64,000 bases of DNA from Pararoseomonas baculiformis (GTDB lineage: Bacteria > Pseudomonadota > Alphaproteobacteria > Acetobacterales > Acetobacteraceae), in the NCBI RefSeq assembly GCF_017813395.1, contig NZ_JAGIZB010000024.1, positions 1-64,000 on the forward strand, in the 5' to 3' direction. Within the stretch, counting starts at the first letter, position 1. Each line of letters starts with the position of its first letter. The notes below the pieces were generated by a model. That model was not told where the DNA came from and ran no database searches. It saw only the letters and a program-made list of their open reading frames with translations. This document shows, piece by piece, positions 7,823 to 18,200 of this stretch. A program made the translations under genes and the position numbers.

Positions 7823-9262
7823 TCAGGCGCCCTGCCGCAGGGCAACGGTCTTCAAGGTGCCGAAGCCATAGAGCGCCTCGAAGCCCTTCTCGCGCCCGTG
7901 GCCGGAACCCTTCACGCCGCCAAAGGGCAGTTCCACCCCGCCACCCGCGCCATAGTTGTTGATGAAGACCTGGCCCGACTGCACCTTCCGCGCCAGCCGG
8001 AAGGCGCGGCCGATATCCTGCGTCCAGATCCCCGCTGCCAGTCCGTAGCGCGTGCCATTCGCGACGTGCAGCGCTTCCGCCTCGTCCTTCACGCGAATGG
8101 CGACGAGGACGGGACCGAAGATCTCCTCCTGCGCCAGGCGATGGTCCGGCGGCACGTCACCGATCAGGGTCGGCCGCACATAGAAGCCGTCCGAGGGAAG
8201 ATTCGTGCCCAGCTCTCCCTGGGCGAGGATGGGCAGCCCGTCACGCCGCGCGAGCTCGATATAGCCCTCGACGCGCTCCTTCTGCTTCGCATTCACCACC
8301 GGCCCCAGATCAAGGTCCTGCGAGGCGGAGCCCACCCTCATCGCCTTGAAGCGCCCGGCGAGATCCGCGGTGAAGCGCTCATAGATGCTGTCCTCGATCA
8401 GCACGCGCGAGCCGGCGCTGCAGGTCTGCCCGGCATTCTGCACGATGCCGCGCAGAATGGTGGAGGCGGCCAGTTCCGAATCCGCATCCGCGAAGACGAT
8501 CTGCGGGGACTTGCCGCCGAGTTCCAGCGTCACCGGGATCGTGTTCTTCGCGGCCGCCGTCTGCACCAGCGTGCCGACCTCGGTGGAGCCGGTGAAGCTG
8601 ATATGGCTGATTCCGGGATGCGCGCTCAGCGCGGCACCGGCCTCCTCGCCCAGCCCTGTCACCACGTTGAAGGAACCAGCGGGAAAGCCTGCCTCGGCCG
8701 CCAGCCGTGCCAGGGCCAGCGCCGTCAGCGGCGTGTCCTCGGCCGGCTTCAGAACAACCGCGTTGCCCATGGCAAGGGCTGGCGCCACGGAGCGCCCCAT
8801 CATTTGCAGCGGGTAGTTCCAGGGCACGATATGCGCCGTGACTCCATGGGGCTCCCACAGCGTCATCACCGTGAAGCCGTCCTGGAAGGGGATGGTCTCG
8901 CCATGCACCTTGTCGGCCGCGCCACCGTAATATTCGAAGTAGCGGGCGCAGACGGCCACGTCGTTGCGGGCCAGGCTCATCGGCTTGCCCACATCCTCGC
9001 TTTCCATCCGGGCCAGCGCGTCCGCATCGCGGCGGATCAGCTCGGCCAGGCGGGAGAGAAGGCGCCCGCGCGCAGCCGCATCCACCCGGCCCCAGGCGCC
9101 CTCCAGCGCCGCGTGGCCGGCCCGCACGGCCGCATCCACCTCCGCCTCCCCACCCCGGGCGATCCGCGCCATCGGCGCGCCATCCGATGGATTGATCACC
9201 GTCAGGAAGGCGTCCCCGCCCACCCATTCGCCGCCGATGAAGTGCTGGTAACTGTCCATCAT
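7823..9262 (-). CDS. NAD(P)-dependent aldehyde dehydrogenase
   Basis: About 479 residues from the preferred start MMDSYQHFIGGEWVGG; a longer frame reaches 9349, but its extra 29 residues are Pro/Arg-rich, lack family character and would overlap livF. The cofactor-binding FTGSTEVG and ELGGKSPQIVF (with the catalytic Glu) and the nucleophile Cys in NAGQTCSAGSR are all present. Closest in style to betaine/gamma-aminobutyraldehyde/phenylacetaldehyde dehydrogenases. It sits between an ABC importer and a CoA-transferase, so oxidation of an aldehyde intermediate of the imported substrate is likely. Confidence 0.9.
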   Translation of the reverse strand: MMDSYQHFIGGEWVGGDAFLTVINPSDGAPMARIARGGEAEVDAAVRAGHAALEGAWGRVDAAARGRLLSRLAELIRRDADALARMESEDVGKPMSLARNDVAVCARYFEYYGGAADKVHGETIPFQDGFTVMTLWEPHGVTAHIVPWNYPLQMMGRSVAPALAMGNAVVLKPAEDTPLTALALARLAAEAGFPAGSFNVVTGLGEEAGAALSAHPGISHISFTGSTEVGTLVQTAAAKNTIPVTLELGGKSPQIVFADADSELAASTILRGIVQNAGQTCSAGSRVLIEDSIYERFTADLAGRFKAMRVGSASQDLDLGPVVNAKQKERVEGYIELARRDGLPILAQGELGTNLPSDGFYVRPTLIGDVPPDHRLAQEEIFGPVLVAIRVKDEAEALHVANGTRYGLAAGIWTQDIGRAFRLARKVQSGQVFINNYGAGGGVELPFGGVKGSGHGREKGFEALYGFGTLKTVALRQGA

Positions 9263-9335
9263 TCCGTTCCACGATCCGGGCCACGGGGCAGCGCCAGGCG
9301 TCGTCCCCTGCCGGGGCGCCCGCCGCGCCGCCCGC

Positions 9336-9992
9336 TCAGGCCGCGGCAATTTCTCCGCGCTCGATCACGAAGGTGCTGTCCACGAGTGACCGCAGCAGCT
9401 CCGGGCTGCTCTCGGTGATGAGGATGGCCACATCCGGCAGGGCCGTGCGGAGCCGCCCCAGCGCCTCCGCGTAGCGCAGGGCGAGGGCTGGGGCGAGCCC
9501 CTGGAAGGGTTCGTCCAGCAGCACGGCCCGGGTGCCCACCATCAGCGCCCGGCCCAGCGCCACCATCTTGCCCTGCCCACCGGAAAGCCCGGCTGCCCGG
9601 CGCGGCGCGAAGTCGCGCAGCTCCGGCAGGAGGTCGAACACCGCCTCCAGCCGCCGCGCCAGCTCAGCCTGCGAAAGGCCGATAACCTGTGCCGGCAACA
9701 GCAGGTTCTCTCGCACGGTGAAGGAGCCGAAAAGGCGCCGTTCCTCCGGCGCATAGCCGATCCCGAGCCCGGCACGGCGATGCGCCGGCACCGCCGCGCA
9801 TTCCATCCCGTCCAGCTTGATGGAGCCGCCGCGCGGGGGCAGCAGGCCCATCAGCGCGCGCAGGGTCGTGGTCTTGCCCGCCCCGTTCCGGCCGATCAGC
9901 GCCACCCGCCCACCGGGCGGCACCTGCAGCGAGACCCCGCGCAGGACCGGCGCGCCCGCAATATCCACCGAGACGTTCTCAAGCCGCAGCAT
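9336..9992 (-). CDS. LivF-type ABC transporter ATPase
   Basis: 218-residue ATPase of the branched-chain amino acid family. Walker A is GRNGAGKTT (about 35-43), the signature is LSGGQGKMVALGRAL (LSGGQ followed by an unusual GK instead of QQ/QR), and Walker B is AVLLDEP. It overlaps livG by 14 bases and closes the transporter part of a minus-strand operon (binding protein, LivH, LivM, LivG, LivF). Such systems import amino acids, amides, aromatic acids and similar compounds; the linked ALDH and CoA-transferase suggest a catabolic carboxylate or aldehyde precursor rather than leucine. Confidence 0.88.
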   Translation of the reverse strand: MLRLENVSVDIAGAPVLRGVSLQVPPGGRVALIGRNGAGKTTTLRALMGLLPPRGGSIKLDGMECAAVPAHRRAGLGIGYAPEERRLFGSFTVRENLLLPAQVIGLSQAELARRLEAVFDLLPELRDFAPRRAAGLSGGQGKMVALGRALMVGTRAVLLDEPFQGLAPALALRYAEALGRLRTALPDVAILITESSPELLRSLVDSTFVIERGEIAAA

Positions 9993-10749
9993 GGCTCGCC
10001 TCCCCGGGGCCGATGCCGATCACGTCCCGCCGCACATCCGGGTCGTTCAGAACCTGCTCCGGCGGCCCCAGCGCCATGATCCGCCCCTGCCCCCAGACCG
10101 CCACCCGGTCGGCGAAGCGGGCCACCACGTCCATGTCGTGCTCCACGAAGACAGCGGTGACGCCGGACTGGCGCAGCACCCGCGCCAGCGTCTCCACCAC
10201 GCCCATCTTGTCGGCGGAAGCCACGCCGCTGGTCGGCTCGTCCATGAGAAGGAGGCGCGGCCGGAGAGCCACGGCCATGGCGATGTCCGCCAGCTTGCGC
10301 GCCCCCTCGTTCAGCCCATCCGCCCTCTGCCCGGCCAGGGGCAGCAGGCCGAAGCGGTCCAGCACCTCCTCCGCCTCGCGCCGGAAGCGCGGGCGCAGCA
10401 GGGGCGCGAAGGGCGACCACACCCCTTCCCGCGCCGCCACCGCAAGGGCTGTGTTCTCCAGAACCGTGTGCTCCGTGAAGAGCTGCGGCAGCTGGAAGGA
10501 GCGCGCCACGCCCAGGCGGACGATCTGCCGCGGCGTCATGCCCAGGATATTGCGCCCGGCATAGGTGATCTGGCCGGCCTGGGGCTTGAGATAGCCGGTG
10601 GCCATGTTGATGAAGGTGGTCTTGCCTGCCCCGTTCGGGCCGATGATGGCGAGGAACTCCCCCTCCATCACATCCAGGTCGATGCCATCGGCCGCCTTCA
10701 GCCCACCGAAGGCGATCCTCAGCCCGCGGGCGGAGAGAAGCACGCTCAT
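9979..10749 (-). CDS. LivG-type ABC transporter ATPase
   Basis: 256 residues. Walker A GPNGAGKTTF, Walker B LLLMDEPTSG and a C-terminal AVWGQGRIMALG segment fit the LivG family, which normally carries an extra C-terminal extension compared with LivF. The ABC signature region reads LNEGARKLADIAMAVAL, close to the LivG-type consensus in which LS is replaced. It overlaps livM by four bases and livF by fourteen, so the two ATPases are probably made in equal amounts as a heterodimer. Confidence 0.88.
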   Translation of the reverse strand: MSVLLSARGLRIAFGGLKAADGIDLDVMEGEFLAIIGPNGAGKTTFINMATGYLKPQAGQITYAGRNILGMTPRQIVRLGVARSFQLPQLFTEHTVLENTALAVAAREGVWSPFAPLLRPRFRREAEEVLDRFGLLPLAGQRADGLNEGARKLADIAMAVALRPRLLLMDEPTSGVASADKMGVVETLARVLRQSGVTAVFVEHDMDVVARFADRVAVWGQGRIMALGPPEQVLNDPDVRRDVIGIGPGEASHAAA

Positions 10750-11687
10750 GCCTGCCGCCTCCGTCCCACCAGGGCCCGCCCCATGCCCCAGAGCCCGCCG
10801 GGCGCGAAGAGGATGACCAGCAGCAGGACGGCCCCCAGCACCATCTGCCAGGCATCCGCGACCAGCGCGGCGGCATAGACGCGGGTCAGCTCATAGGCCA
10901 CCGCGCCAAGGAAAGGCCCGGCCACGCTGCCGGAGCCGCCCAGGATGGCGATGAAGACCAGCTCGCCCGAGGCGGTCCAGTAGGACAGGGCGGGCGTGAC
11001 GTGGCGCGTGGTCATCGCCAGCACCGCCCCGCCGCATCCCGCCATCAGCGTGGAGAGCACATAGGCCGAGAGCAGCACGCGGCGCCCGGAGATGCCCATG
11101 AACTCCAGCCTCGCCTCGCGCGTCTTGATCCCCGCCAGCGCCTGGCCGATCGGGGAAGCGAGATAGATCCGCACCAGGACCGCGAAGAGGATGGAGAGCA
11201 GCAGCGCGAGGCAGAGCATCGCCCAGCCCTGCGTCTCCGGATCCAGCACCTGGCCCGCGAAGGTGGTGGGCGGCAGGCGGATGCCGTCCGTGCCGTGGGT
11301 GATGGAGTAGAACTTCTCCAGCAGGGAGTAGAACACCATGCTGAGCGCCAGGTTCAGCATGCCGAAGAAGATCTCGCGGTACCGCACCACGAAGAGCCCG
11401 ACCAGGAGGCCGAGCAGGGCCGCCCCGATGGCGGCGAGCGGAAGCAGCAGCAGCGTCTCCGGCACCCGCGCCGCCCCGAAGGCGATCGCATAGGCGGCGA
11501 AGGCCAGGTAGAGCGCATGGCCGAAGCTCACCTGCCCCGCGCGGAGCAGCAGCAGGATGCCCAGCACGGCCAGCCCCTTGGCAAGGGCAATGGTGAGCAC
11601 GAAGCGCAGCCAGGGCACGGTCCAGGCCACCACCAGGACAAGGGCGGCGGCCAGGAGGACGAGAAGGACCTCTCCCGCGCGCCTCAT
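10746..11687 (-). CDS. LivM-type ABC transporter permease
   Basis: 313 residues with about nine hydrophobic segments, starting with an N-terminal signal-anchor (VLLVLLAAALVLVVAWTVPW). The stretch GQVSFGHALYLAFAAYAIAF and the later GGSGSVAGPFLGAVAYEL are the conserved LivM/LivH permease motifs that contact the ATPases and line the path. Four-base overlaps with livG downstream and livH upstream indicate a tightly coupled operon. Confidence 0.88.
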   Translation of the reverse strand: MRRAGEVLLVLLAAALVLVVAWTVPWLRFVLTIALAKGLAVLGILLLLRAGQVSFGHALYLAFAAYAIAFGAARVPETLLLLPLAAIGAALLGLLVGLFVVRYREIFFGMLNLALSMVFYSLLEKFYSITHGTDGIRLPPTTFAGQVLDPETQGWAMLCLALLLSILFAVLVRIYLASPIGQALAGIKTREARLEFMGISGRRVLLSAYVLSTLMAGCGGAVLAMTTRHVTPALSYWTASGELVFIAILGGSGSVAGPFLGAVAYELTRVYAAALVADAWQMVLGAVLLLVILFAPGGLWGMGRALVGRRRQA

Positions 11688-12619
11688 ATGCGCCGGGTCT
11701 CCAGCACGCCGAACAGGCCCTGTGGCCGCACCAGCAGCACCGCCACCATGATGATGTAGGGGATCACCACCTCCAGCTCCGGTTCGAAATATACGGCGAA
11801 GGCACGGCCGAGGCCGATGAGCAGGGCCGTCACCGCAGCACCCTCCACCCGGCCCAGCCCGGCCGTGGCCACCACCGCGAAGGAGAGCACGATGGTCTGC
11901 GCCCCCACGCCCGGCACCAGCGAGGCCGTGGGAGAGGCCAGCGCCCCGCCCAGCGCGGCCAGCGCAGCGCCCGCCGAGAAGGTGAGAAGCGTGACACGCG
12001 CGGCATCGATGCCCATGGCACGCGCCGCCTCACGGTCCTCCGTCACCGCCACGATCATCCGCCCGGCCAGGGTACGCCGCAGGAACCAGACAAGCCCGAG
12101 CAGCGTGACCACCGCGACGCCCGGAAGGACGAAGAGCTGATAGGCGGTGAAGGGAATCACATCGGTCCCGAAGGGCACGTCCACCGTGCCCAGCAGCCGG
12201 ACCGGCGCGTCCGACACCACGGGCTGCACGCCCCAGACGAGCTTCTGCAGGTCCTCCAGGATCATGAACAGCGCGAAGGTCACCAGGAGCTGCAGGACCG
12301 GTTCCTGGTTCTCCACCCGGCGGAGAAGCAGCCTCTCAATCACCGGCCCGAGCAGCGCGCCGGTGAGCACCGCCGCCAGCAGCAGCGCCGGCAGCGACAG
12401 CCAGGCGGGCAGGCCATGGCTCGCGATGAACAGGCCAAGCGTGGCCGCCACATAGCCGCCGATCGCGAAGAGGCTTCCATGGGCGACGTTCAGGATGCGG
12501 AGCACCCCGAACACCAGGTTGAGCCCGACCGCCACCATGAAGACCGTCGCCGCGTAGGACAGGCCGTCCAGCGCGGCGAGGCCGAGGAGAAGCGTGTTCT
12601 CCGAGAACCAGGCCAGCAT
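11684..12619 (-). CDS. LivH-type ABC transporter permease
   Basis: 311 residues, multi-spanning. LNVAHGSLFAIGGYVAATLGLF and the C-terminal GRVEGAAVTALLIGLGRAFAVYFEPELEVVIPYIIMVAVLLVRPQGLFG are typical of LivH permeases, including the RPQGLFG end. It begins 9 bp after the stop of the binding protein gene and overlaps livM by four bases. It should form the inner-membrane heterodimer with LivM. Confidence 0.88.
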   Translation of the reverse strand: MLAWFSENTLLLGLAALDGLSYAATVFMVAVGLNLVFGVLRILNVAHGSLFAIGGYVAATLGLFIASHGLPAWLSLPALLLAAVLTGALLGPVIERLLLRRVENQEPVLQLLVTFALFMILEDLQKLVWGVQPVVSDAPVRLLGTVDVPFGTDVIPFTAYQLFVLPGVAVVTLLGLVWFLRRTLAGRMIVAVTEDREAARAMGIDAARVTLLTFSAGAALAALGGALASPTASLVPGVGAQTIVLSFAVVATAGLGRVEGAAVTALLIGLGRAFAVYFEPELEVVIPYIIMVAVLLVRPQGLFGVLETRRI

Positions 12620-12628
12620 GCCGCGCCC

Positions 12629-13984
12629 TTACGGACGATAGGCGACGGGTTGCGGCAGGCCCTGCACAATGTCCGGCTTCAAGGTCTTCAGCCAGTCCGT
12701 GCTCTTCTGCCCCACGGGCGTGGTCACCATCTCCGCCGGGAACACCACCATGTCCGTCATCACGGGGAACGGGTATTTGTCGGTGTGGTGGCTGGTGCCG
12801 ATGATCTGGTTCTCCAGCCCCTGTCCGTCCTCTCGGATGCGGACGGAGGAGGTGAGCGATGGGAATTCCAGCCCGCGGAAAGCCCCGGCCAGTTCGGCAT
12901 CGGTCGGCCAGCCGCCATTCTTCGCCGCCATGGCCTTCTCATACCCCGCCTTCATCGCGAACACGGCCTGGGCCATGTGGTGGCAGGGGTAAATGGGATA
13001 GGCGTTGAAGCGCTTGCGGAAGTTATCCGTGAAGCGCGCGAGGAGCGCCTGGTCCCGTGGATTCGGGTGCAGGAACCAATGGTCACCCCGCGCGCCGATG
13101 ATGTGCCCGGCCGGCAGGGCCTTGCCCACGCGCTCCAGCGAGGATTCGGCCAGCGGCAGGACGAAGGTGCTCCGCTCGAACAGCCGGCGGTCGGAGGATT
13201 GCCGGATGAAAGCGTCGAGGTCACCGCCCCAGGTGGTGGAGAGCACGACATCGGGGCGCAGCGCCAGCAGCCTCGTGATCTCGGTGGAGTAATCCGTGGC
13301 GCCGAAACGCGGGAAGAGCTCCGCGGCGATCCGCACGCCGGGCTTCAGCGCCTGCATGCCCGTGCGGAAGATCTCCCAGGAATCGCGGCCCCAGGCATAG
13401 TCCTGGTTCACCACGGCGATGCTGCGGAAATCCGGCTTGGCGCGGAGAAGGTAGAGCAGCGCCGAGAGAATCTCGGGCGTCGCATTTGCCTGGGTGCGGA
13501 AGGAGTATTCGAAGCGGTTGTCCTCGAAGATGCGCTGCGTGCCGCAATCCCAGAGAAGCGTCGGCCGCTTCAGCTCATCCGCCAGTGGGGTGCAGGCGAG
13601 GCAATCGGCCGAGGAGATGGCGGCAAAAAGGAGATGCACGCCCTCGCTCTGCACGAGCCGGCGATACTCGCCGACGAAATGGTCCACGCCCGGGCCTTCA
13701 TCCACGAAGATCGGGCGGACGCGCACGCCACCGATCCCGCCAGCCTCGTTGATCTCGTCGAAGAGCATTTCCGCCGCCTGGCGCCCGGGCACGCCGAAGA
13801 CGCTGGCCGGGCCGGAGAGATAGGTCGCGATGCCGACCTTGATCTCGGCTGGCTTGGCCGCCTGCGCCTGCGTCTGGCGCCCCGGCAGAAGAAGGCTGCC
13901 TGCCATGGCGGCGCCCAGCGTTGCGCGGCGGGTGATGAGGCCGGCGGCCCGCCCCGCGGGATTCCCAGGGTTCTCGGACGTCAT
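12629..13984 (-). CDS. ABC transporter substrate-binding protein (amide/branched-chain type)
   Basis: 451 residues with a twin-arginine-like leader: TRRATLGAAMAGSLLLPGRQTQAQA at about residues 18-42. The mature protein starts with EIKVGIATYLSGPASVFGVPGRQAAEMLFDEINEAGG, the classic periplasmic-binding-fold type I opening of LivK/AmiC relatives. Ligand cannot be deduced. It is the first gene of the minus-strand import/catabolic operon and faces the LysR-type regulator at 14111, the usual arrangement for ligand-induced control. Confidence 0.88.
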   Translation of the reverse strand: MTSENPGNPAGRAAGLITRRATLGAAMAGSLLLPGRQTQAQAAKPAEIKVGIATYLSGPASVFGVPGRQAAEMLFDEINEAGGIGGVRVRPIFVDEGPGVDHFVGEYRRLVQSEGVHLLFAAISSADCLACTPLADELKRPTLLWDCGTQRIFEDNRFEYSFRTQANATPEILSALLYLLRAKPDFRSIAVVNQDYAWGRDSWEIFRTGMQALKPGVRIAAELFPRFGATDYSTEITRLLALRPDVVLSTTWGGDLDAFIRQSSDRRLFERSTFVLPLAESSLERVGKALPAGHIIGARGDHWFLHPNPRDQALLARFTDNFRKRFNAYPIYPCHHMAQAVFAMKAGYEKAMAAKNGGWPTDAELAGAFRGLEFPSLTSSVRIREDGQGLENQIIGTSHHTDKYPFPVMTDMVVFPAEMVTTPVGQKSTDWLKTLKPDIVQGLPQPVAYRP

Positions 13985-14062
13985 GACGCTCCCTCCATAT
14001 GTTTCTCACCGGCTCGGGTTGGATTCCCGGCTCGGCATGGGTGCGCAGTCTGGTCCCGCTTT

Positions 14063-14082
14063 GCCATACTGTCCAATACGGC
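14063..14082. promoter_or_regulatory. Imperfect dyad, candidate LysR-type operator
   Basis: In the 126-bp divergent gap, GCCATAC and AATACGGC form an imperfect inverted repeat (GCC-N-TA mirrored as TA-N-GGC) about 30-50 bases upstream of the regulator start. Position and symmetry fit a LysR-family box, but the T-N11-A core is only loosely met. Confidence 0.3.
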
Positions 14083-14110
14083 GTGCGCGCCCGTCCCATA
14101 GGTTTGAGAT

Positions 14111-15047
14111 ATGGATCTGCGCCATCTCCGTTACTTCCTGGCGGTTGCCGACGCACGCAGCGTCACCCGCGCAGCCGAGCTCCTGGGCATCCGACAACCG
14201 CCACTGAGCCAGCAGATCCAGCAGCTCGAGCGGGAAGTCGGCTCGCCGCTCTTCAACCGCCTGCCACGGGGCGTGGCACTCACCCAGGCCGGGCTGCGCC
14301 TCGTGCAGGATGCGCGCGCCATCCTGGCACAGGCCGACAGGGCGCTGGACGATGCGCGCCGCGCCGCGCGGGGAGCTCGGGACCATCCGCATCGGCTTCA
14401 CCTCCTCCGCGGCCTTCAATTCCTTCGTCACGCGCACGATCCGTGATTACCGCGCAGCTTTCCCACGTGTTGGTATCCGGCTCCTGGAAGACACCACGGC
14501 GAATCTCCTGGCGCGCTTCCAGGACAGGCAAATCGACGCCGCCTTCCTGCGCCCGACGAGAGGAGAAGCGCAGGGGCTGAAGGTGGTGCTCCTGCGCGCG
14601 GAGCCGATGCTTGTCGCCCTGCCCAGCGACCATGAGCTGGCGGGCATGGCCGCAGTGCCGCTCCGGCAATTGTCTAAGGAAACCTTCATCCTCTATCCAC
14701 GGCGAAACGGCAGCGCCCTGTACGACGCCATCATGGAAGCCTGCAGGAAGGAAGGGTTCACGCCGCGCGTCGGGCAGGAGGCACCGCAGATGGCATCCAC
14801 CGTCACCCTCGTCGCCGCCGGGATCGGCATCTCCATCGTGCCAGCCTCCATGGCGCATCTGCAGGCACCAGGCGTCACCTACCGGCCCGTGAAGGGCAAG
14901 GTGCCGCGCGCCGAAATGAGCCTGGCCTACCAAGACGAGGCCTCACCCGCCCTCACCCACGCGTTCCGAGATCTTGTGCTCGCGCGCGGGCATGAGCGGA
15001 TCGGCGGCGAGGCTGCCGCGAGCACCCGCCAGCCCGTCTCATCTTAG
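14111..15047 (+). pseudogene. LysR-family regulator interrupted by a frameshift
   Basis: The N-terminal helix-turn-helix is complete in one frame from ATG 14111 (MDLRHLRYFLAVADARSVTRAAELLGIRQPPLSQQI), and the effector domain is complete in the +1 frame ending at 15047 (GELGTIRIGFTSSAAF onward). The two halves meet around 14360-14380 within a CG-rich run (cgccgcgccgcgcgggg), so one extra base, or a two-base loss, splits the gene. Joined, it would be about 310 residues, the normal LysR length, of the CatM/BenM-like branch. It faces the ABC/ALDH/CoA-transferase operon it presumably controlled. Genuine inactivation and a homopolymer sequencing error cannot be separated from this sequence. Confidence 0.8.
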
Positions 15048-15219
15048 GGATACAGGAAGAAAAATGAGCAACGCGCACCCGGTGCTGCGGGGTCCTTGAT
15101 CATCCAGTACAGGGGCCGGAAAATGCCGCCATGGATGCATGCGCAACCCGGACCTCGCCTGGCTTGCATGGGCGCGGCCGTGCAGGCCCGCGAATGTCGC
15201 GATGGGACGAGGCGGGGAG

Positions 15220-18200
15220 ATGATTCAGGGCCACATCGAGGTCTTTGCCCGGCATGGTAACCACCTGCATGTCGCGGGCTGGCTCCGTGCGCCGGAGGAG
15301 CGCCTCGCCGCCGAGCTGCCGCGCCTCGTCATCTTCTCGGGTGCGGAACGCTGGGAGTTCCCGCTGCGTCGCCTGCGGCCACGGCGCGACCTGCCGCAGG
15401 AAAAGGACTGGCCGGCAGGATATGGCTTCCAGCTCCTGCTGAAGGCACCCCCTTCCGGGGAATCCTCCACGGCATCGCTTCTGCTCGGCGGGGAAAGCGT
15501 GGCGCTCACCCCCGCCCCGCTGCGGGAGACGCGCTTCAAGCCGCGGGGCGGGATGGATGCGCCGGATGGGCGCGGCATTCGCGGCTGGGTCTTCCAGCCA
15601 CCTGGCGAGGTGGCGGAACTCGGCGTTGATGGCCATGCCATTCCCCTCGTCCCGGATCTGCACCGGCCGGACCTCCCTTTCGACGATGGGTCCGAGACAC
15701 CGCATCTCGGCTTCGAGCTTTCGCTCGACGCCCTGTTGGCCCTGCTCCGCGAGAATGCGCCCGCGCTCAACCTGCTGGACGGCCAGGCGCATGAGCTGGT
15801 GCTGCGCGCCTGCGGCACCGAGCTGGCACGCCGCAGCGCCAGCTTCGATCCCGGCATGCTCACCCGCTCCTTCCGGCGTGATCCGCGCTTCGGCGGCCAT
15901 GTCGAGGTCTTCGCCCAGGAGGGCAACCGCCTCTACGTCGCCGGATGGTTCCGCGCGCCCGATTCGATGCTGGCGGAAGAGCCGGCGCGCCTCCGGATCG
16001 CCTGGGGCGAGACACGGCGCGAGATGCCAATGCGGCGCCTGCGGGAACGGCGCGACCTTCCGGCGCAGGACGATCGTCCGGCGGGCCGCGGATTCCAGGT
16101 GCTGATCGATGCGCCCGCATCCGCCGGCCCCGCAACAGCCCTCCTCCTCGCCGGGGAGGAGGTGGTGCCGCTTACGCCCGCCCAGCTGGAACCCGGCCCT
16201 TTCCAGCCTCGCGGCGGGATGGACAACCCGGACAGGGACGGGATCCGTGGCTGGGTGGTGGACCTGTCCGGGCGGCAACCCAGCATCCAGCTGGAGGGCA
16301 GCCACCCGATCCCTCTGTCACTCGACCTGCACCGCCCTGACCTGTTCTTTGATGACGGCACGGAGCAGCCGCTCTTCGGCTTCCACCTGCCGCTCGAGGT
16401 TCTCGCCGCCGCGCTGCGCCAGGCCCGGCCCGATGCCGCCCTGTTCGACGGCCGCTCGCGGGAACTCATCCTTACCGCCTCCGGTACGGAGCTGGCGCGC
16501 CGCAGCCTGGCGGTCAGGCTGGACATGATGGGCATGCTCGAACGCAGTTCGGACGGCGAGGCGGTAGGCTGGCTGGCCGAACCTGGGCGTCCGCTGGCGT
16601 CGCAGCAGGTGGACATCGTGCTGGATGGCACGCGCTGGGCTTCGGTGGACGCATCCATTCCGCGTCCGGACCTTGCGAAGCACAGCATCGCCCTGCGCGG
16701 CGGCGGGTTCCGCGTCGCGCTGCCCAGCCTCCACCCTGGGGAGGGCGGCCCGCTGCCCATCGCCGCCGTGCCGCGCCATGGCACGGACCCCATCCCCGGC
16801 GCCACGGTGCTGGAGGACCTTCCCCCCTGGCGCAAGGACCGCGGTGAGGTCGCCTGGCGCCTGCCCGTGGATGGCGACCCGCCGATGGCCATCGTCATTC
16901 CCATCCACAACGCCGCGGCGGAGCTGGAGCGTTGCGTGGAGAGCGTCCTCCGCCACACCACCGGCACCGCGCGCCTGATCCTGGTGGATGACGCCAGCCC
17001 CGACCCCGCCGTGGGCTCCCTGCTCCGCCGGTGGCAGGAGATCCCGGGCGTGGAGATCCACCGCAACGTGGAGAATCTCGGCTTCACCCGCAGCGCCAAC
17101 CGGGGCATCGAACTCGCCGGGCGGGATGACGTGGTGCTGCTGAATTCCGACACGGAGGTCGGGCCGGGCTGGCTGGACGGGCTGCGCGCCGCGGCCCATT
17201 CCGGCCCGCGCACCGGCACGGCTACCGCCCTGTCGAACAATGCCGGCGTCGTCTCGGTGCCCGAGTTCAACACGGCCAACGCCCTGCCGCCCTGGCTCGC
17301 GGTGGAGGACATGGCGCGGCTGGTACGCGGCGCCGCGCTTTCACTCTACCCCGCCGTGCCAACGGGCCACGGCTTCTGCCTCTATCTCCGTCGCAACATG
17401 CTGGACGAGGTCGGCCTACTGGACGCGGAGGCCTTCCCGCGCGGCTATGGCGAGGAGAACGATCTCTGCATGCGTGCCCTGCGCGCGGGGTTCGAGAATG
17501 TGGTCGATGACCGCAGCTACGTATGGCACCAGCGCTCCGCCTCCTTCGGCGCGGAGAAGGCGGCGCTGATCGCATCGGCACGCGGTGTGCTGGACGAGCG
17601 CTACCCCGAATATCGCACGATGATCCGCATGTTCGAAGGCGATCCGGCCATGCTCGCCATGCGCTGGCGCGTGCGGCGCGCGCTCGATCGCACCAGGGCG
17701 GCAGGCAGCACGCCGCGCCCGCGACTTCTCTACGTGATCTCCACCGAAAGCGGCGGCACGCCCCAGACCAACCGCGACCTGATGGAGGCGCTGTCGGACC
17801 GCTACGAGCCCTGGGTGCTGCGCTGCGATTCCCGCAGCATCACCTTGTCCCGCCACCGCGCCTCCGGCGCGGAGCTGGTGGAGGCGCATCGCCTTGAACG
17901 CCCGATCGAGCCCGCCACCCACCGTTCCTCCGAATATGACCGCCTTATCGCCGACCTTCTGCTGCGGCATGGGTTCGAACTGGTCCATATCCGGCACATT
18001 GCCTGGCACGGCCTCGGGCTCACCGGGATCTGCCGGCGCCTCAACCTGCCCGTGGTCTTCTCCTTCCACGATTTCTACACGGTCTGTCCCGTGACGAAGC
18101 TGCTGGATGCGGAGGGGAGGTTCTGCGCCGGCCCCTGCACGCCGGGCGAGGCGGATTGCACCGCGGAGCTGTGGAACGCGGAGGCCATGCCGCCGCTGCG

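Noticed and set aside
5385-7871. Very long plus-strand open frame (over 800 codons) opposite the metallo-hydrolase and CoA-transferase genes
   Set aside because: The product is His/Arg/Pro-rich with no domain; the opposite strand encodes clear, complete enzymes. Typical GC-rich shadow frame.
7898-9418. Plus-strand frame of about 500 codons opposite the aldehyde dehydrogenase
   Set aside because: Antisense of a well-supported enzyme, low-complexity composition, no family motif.
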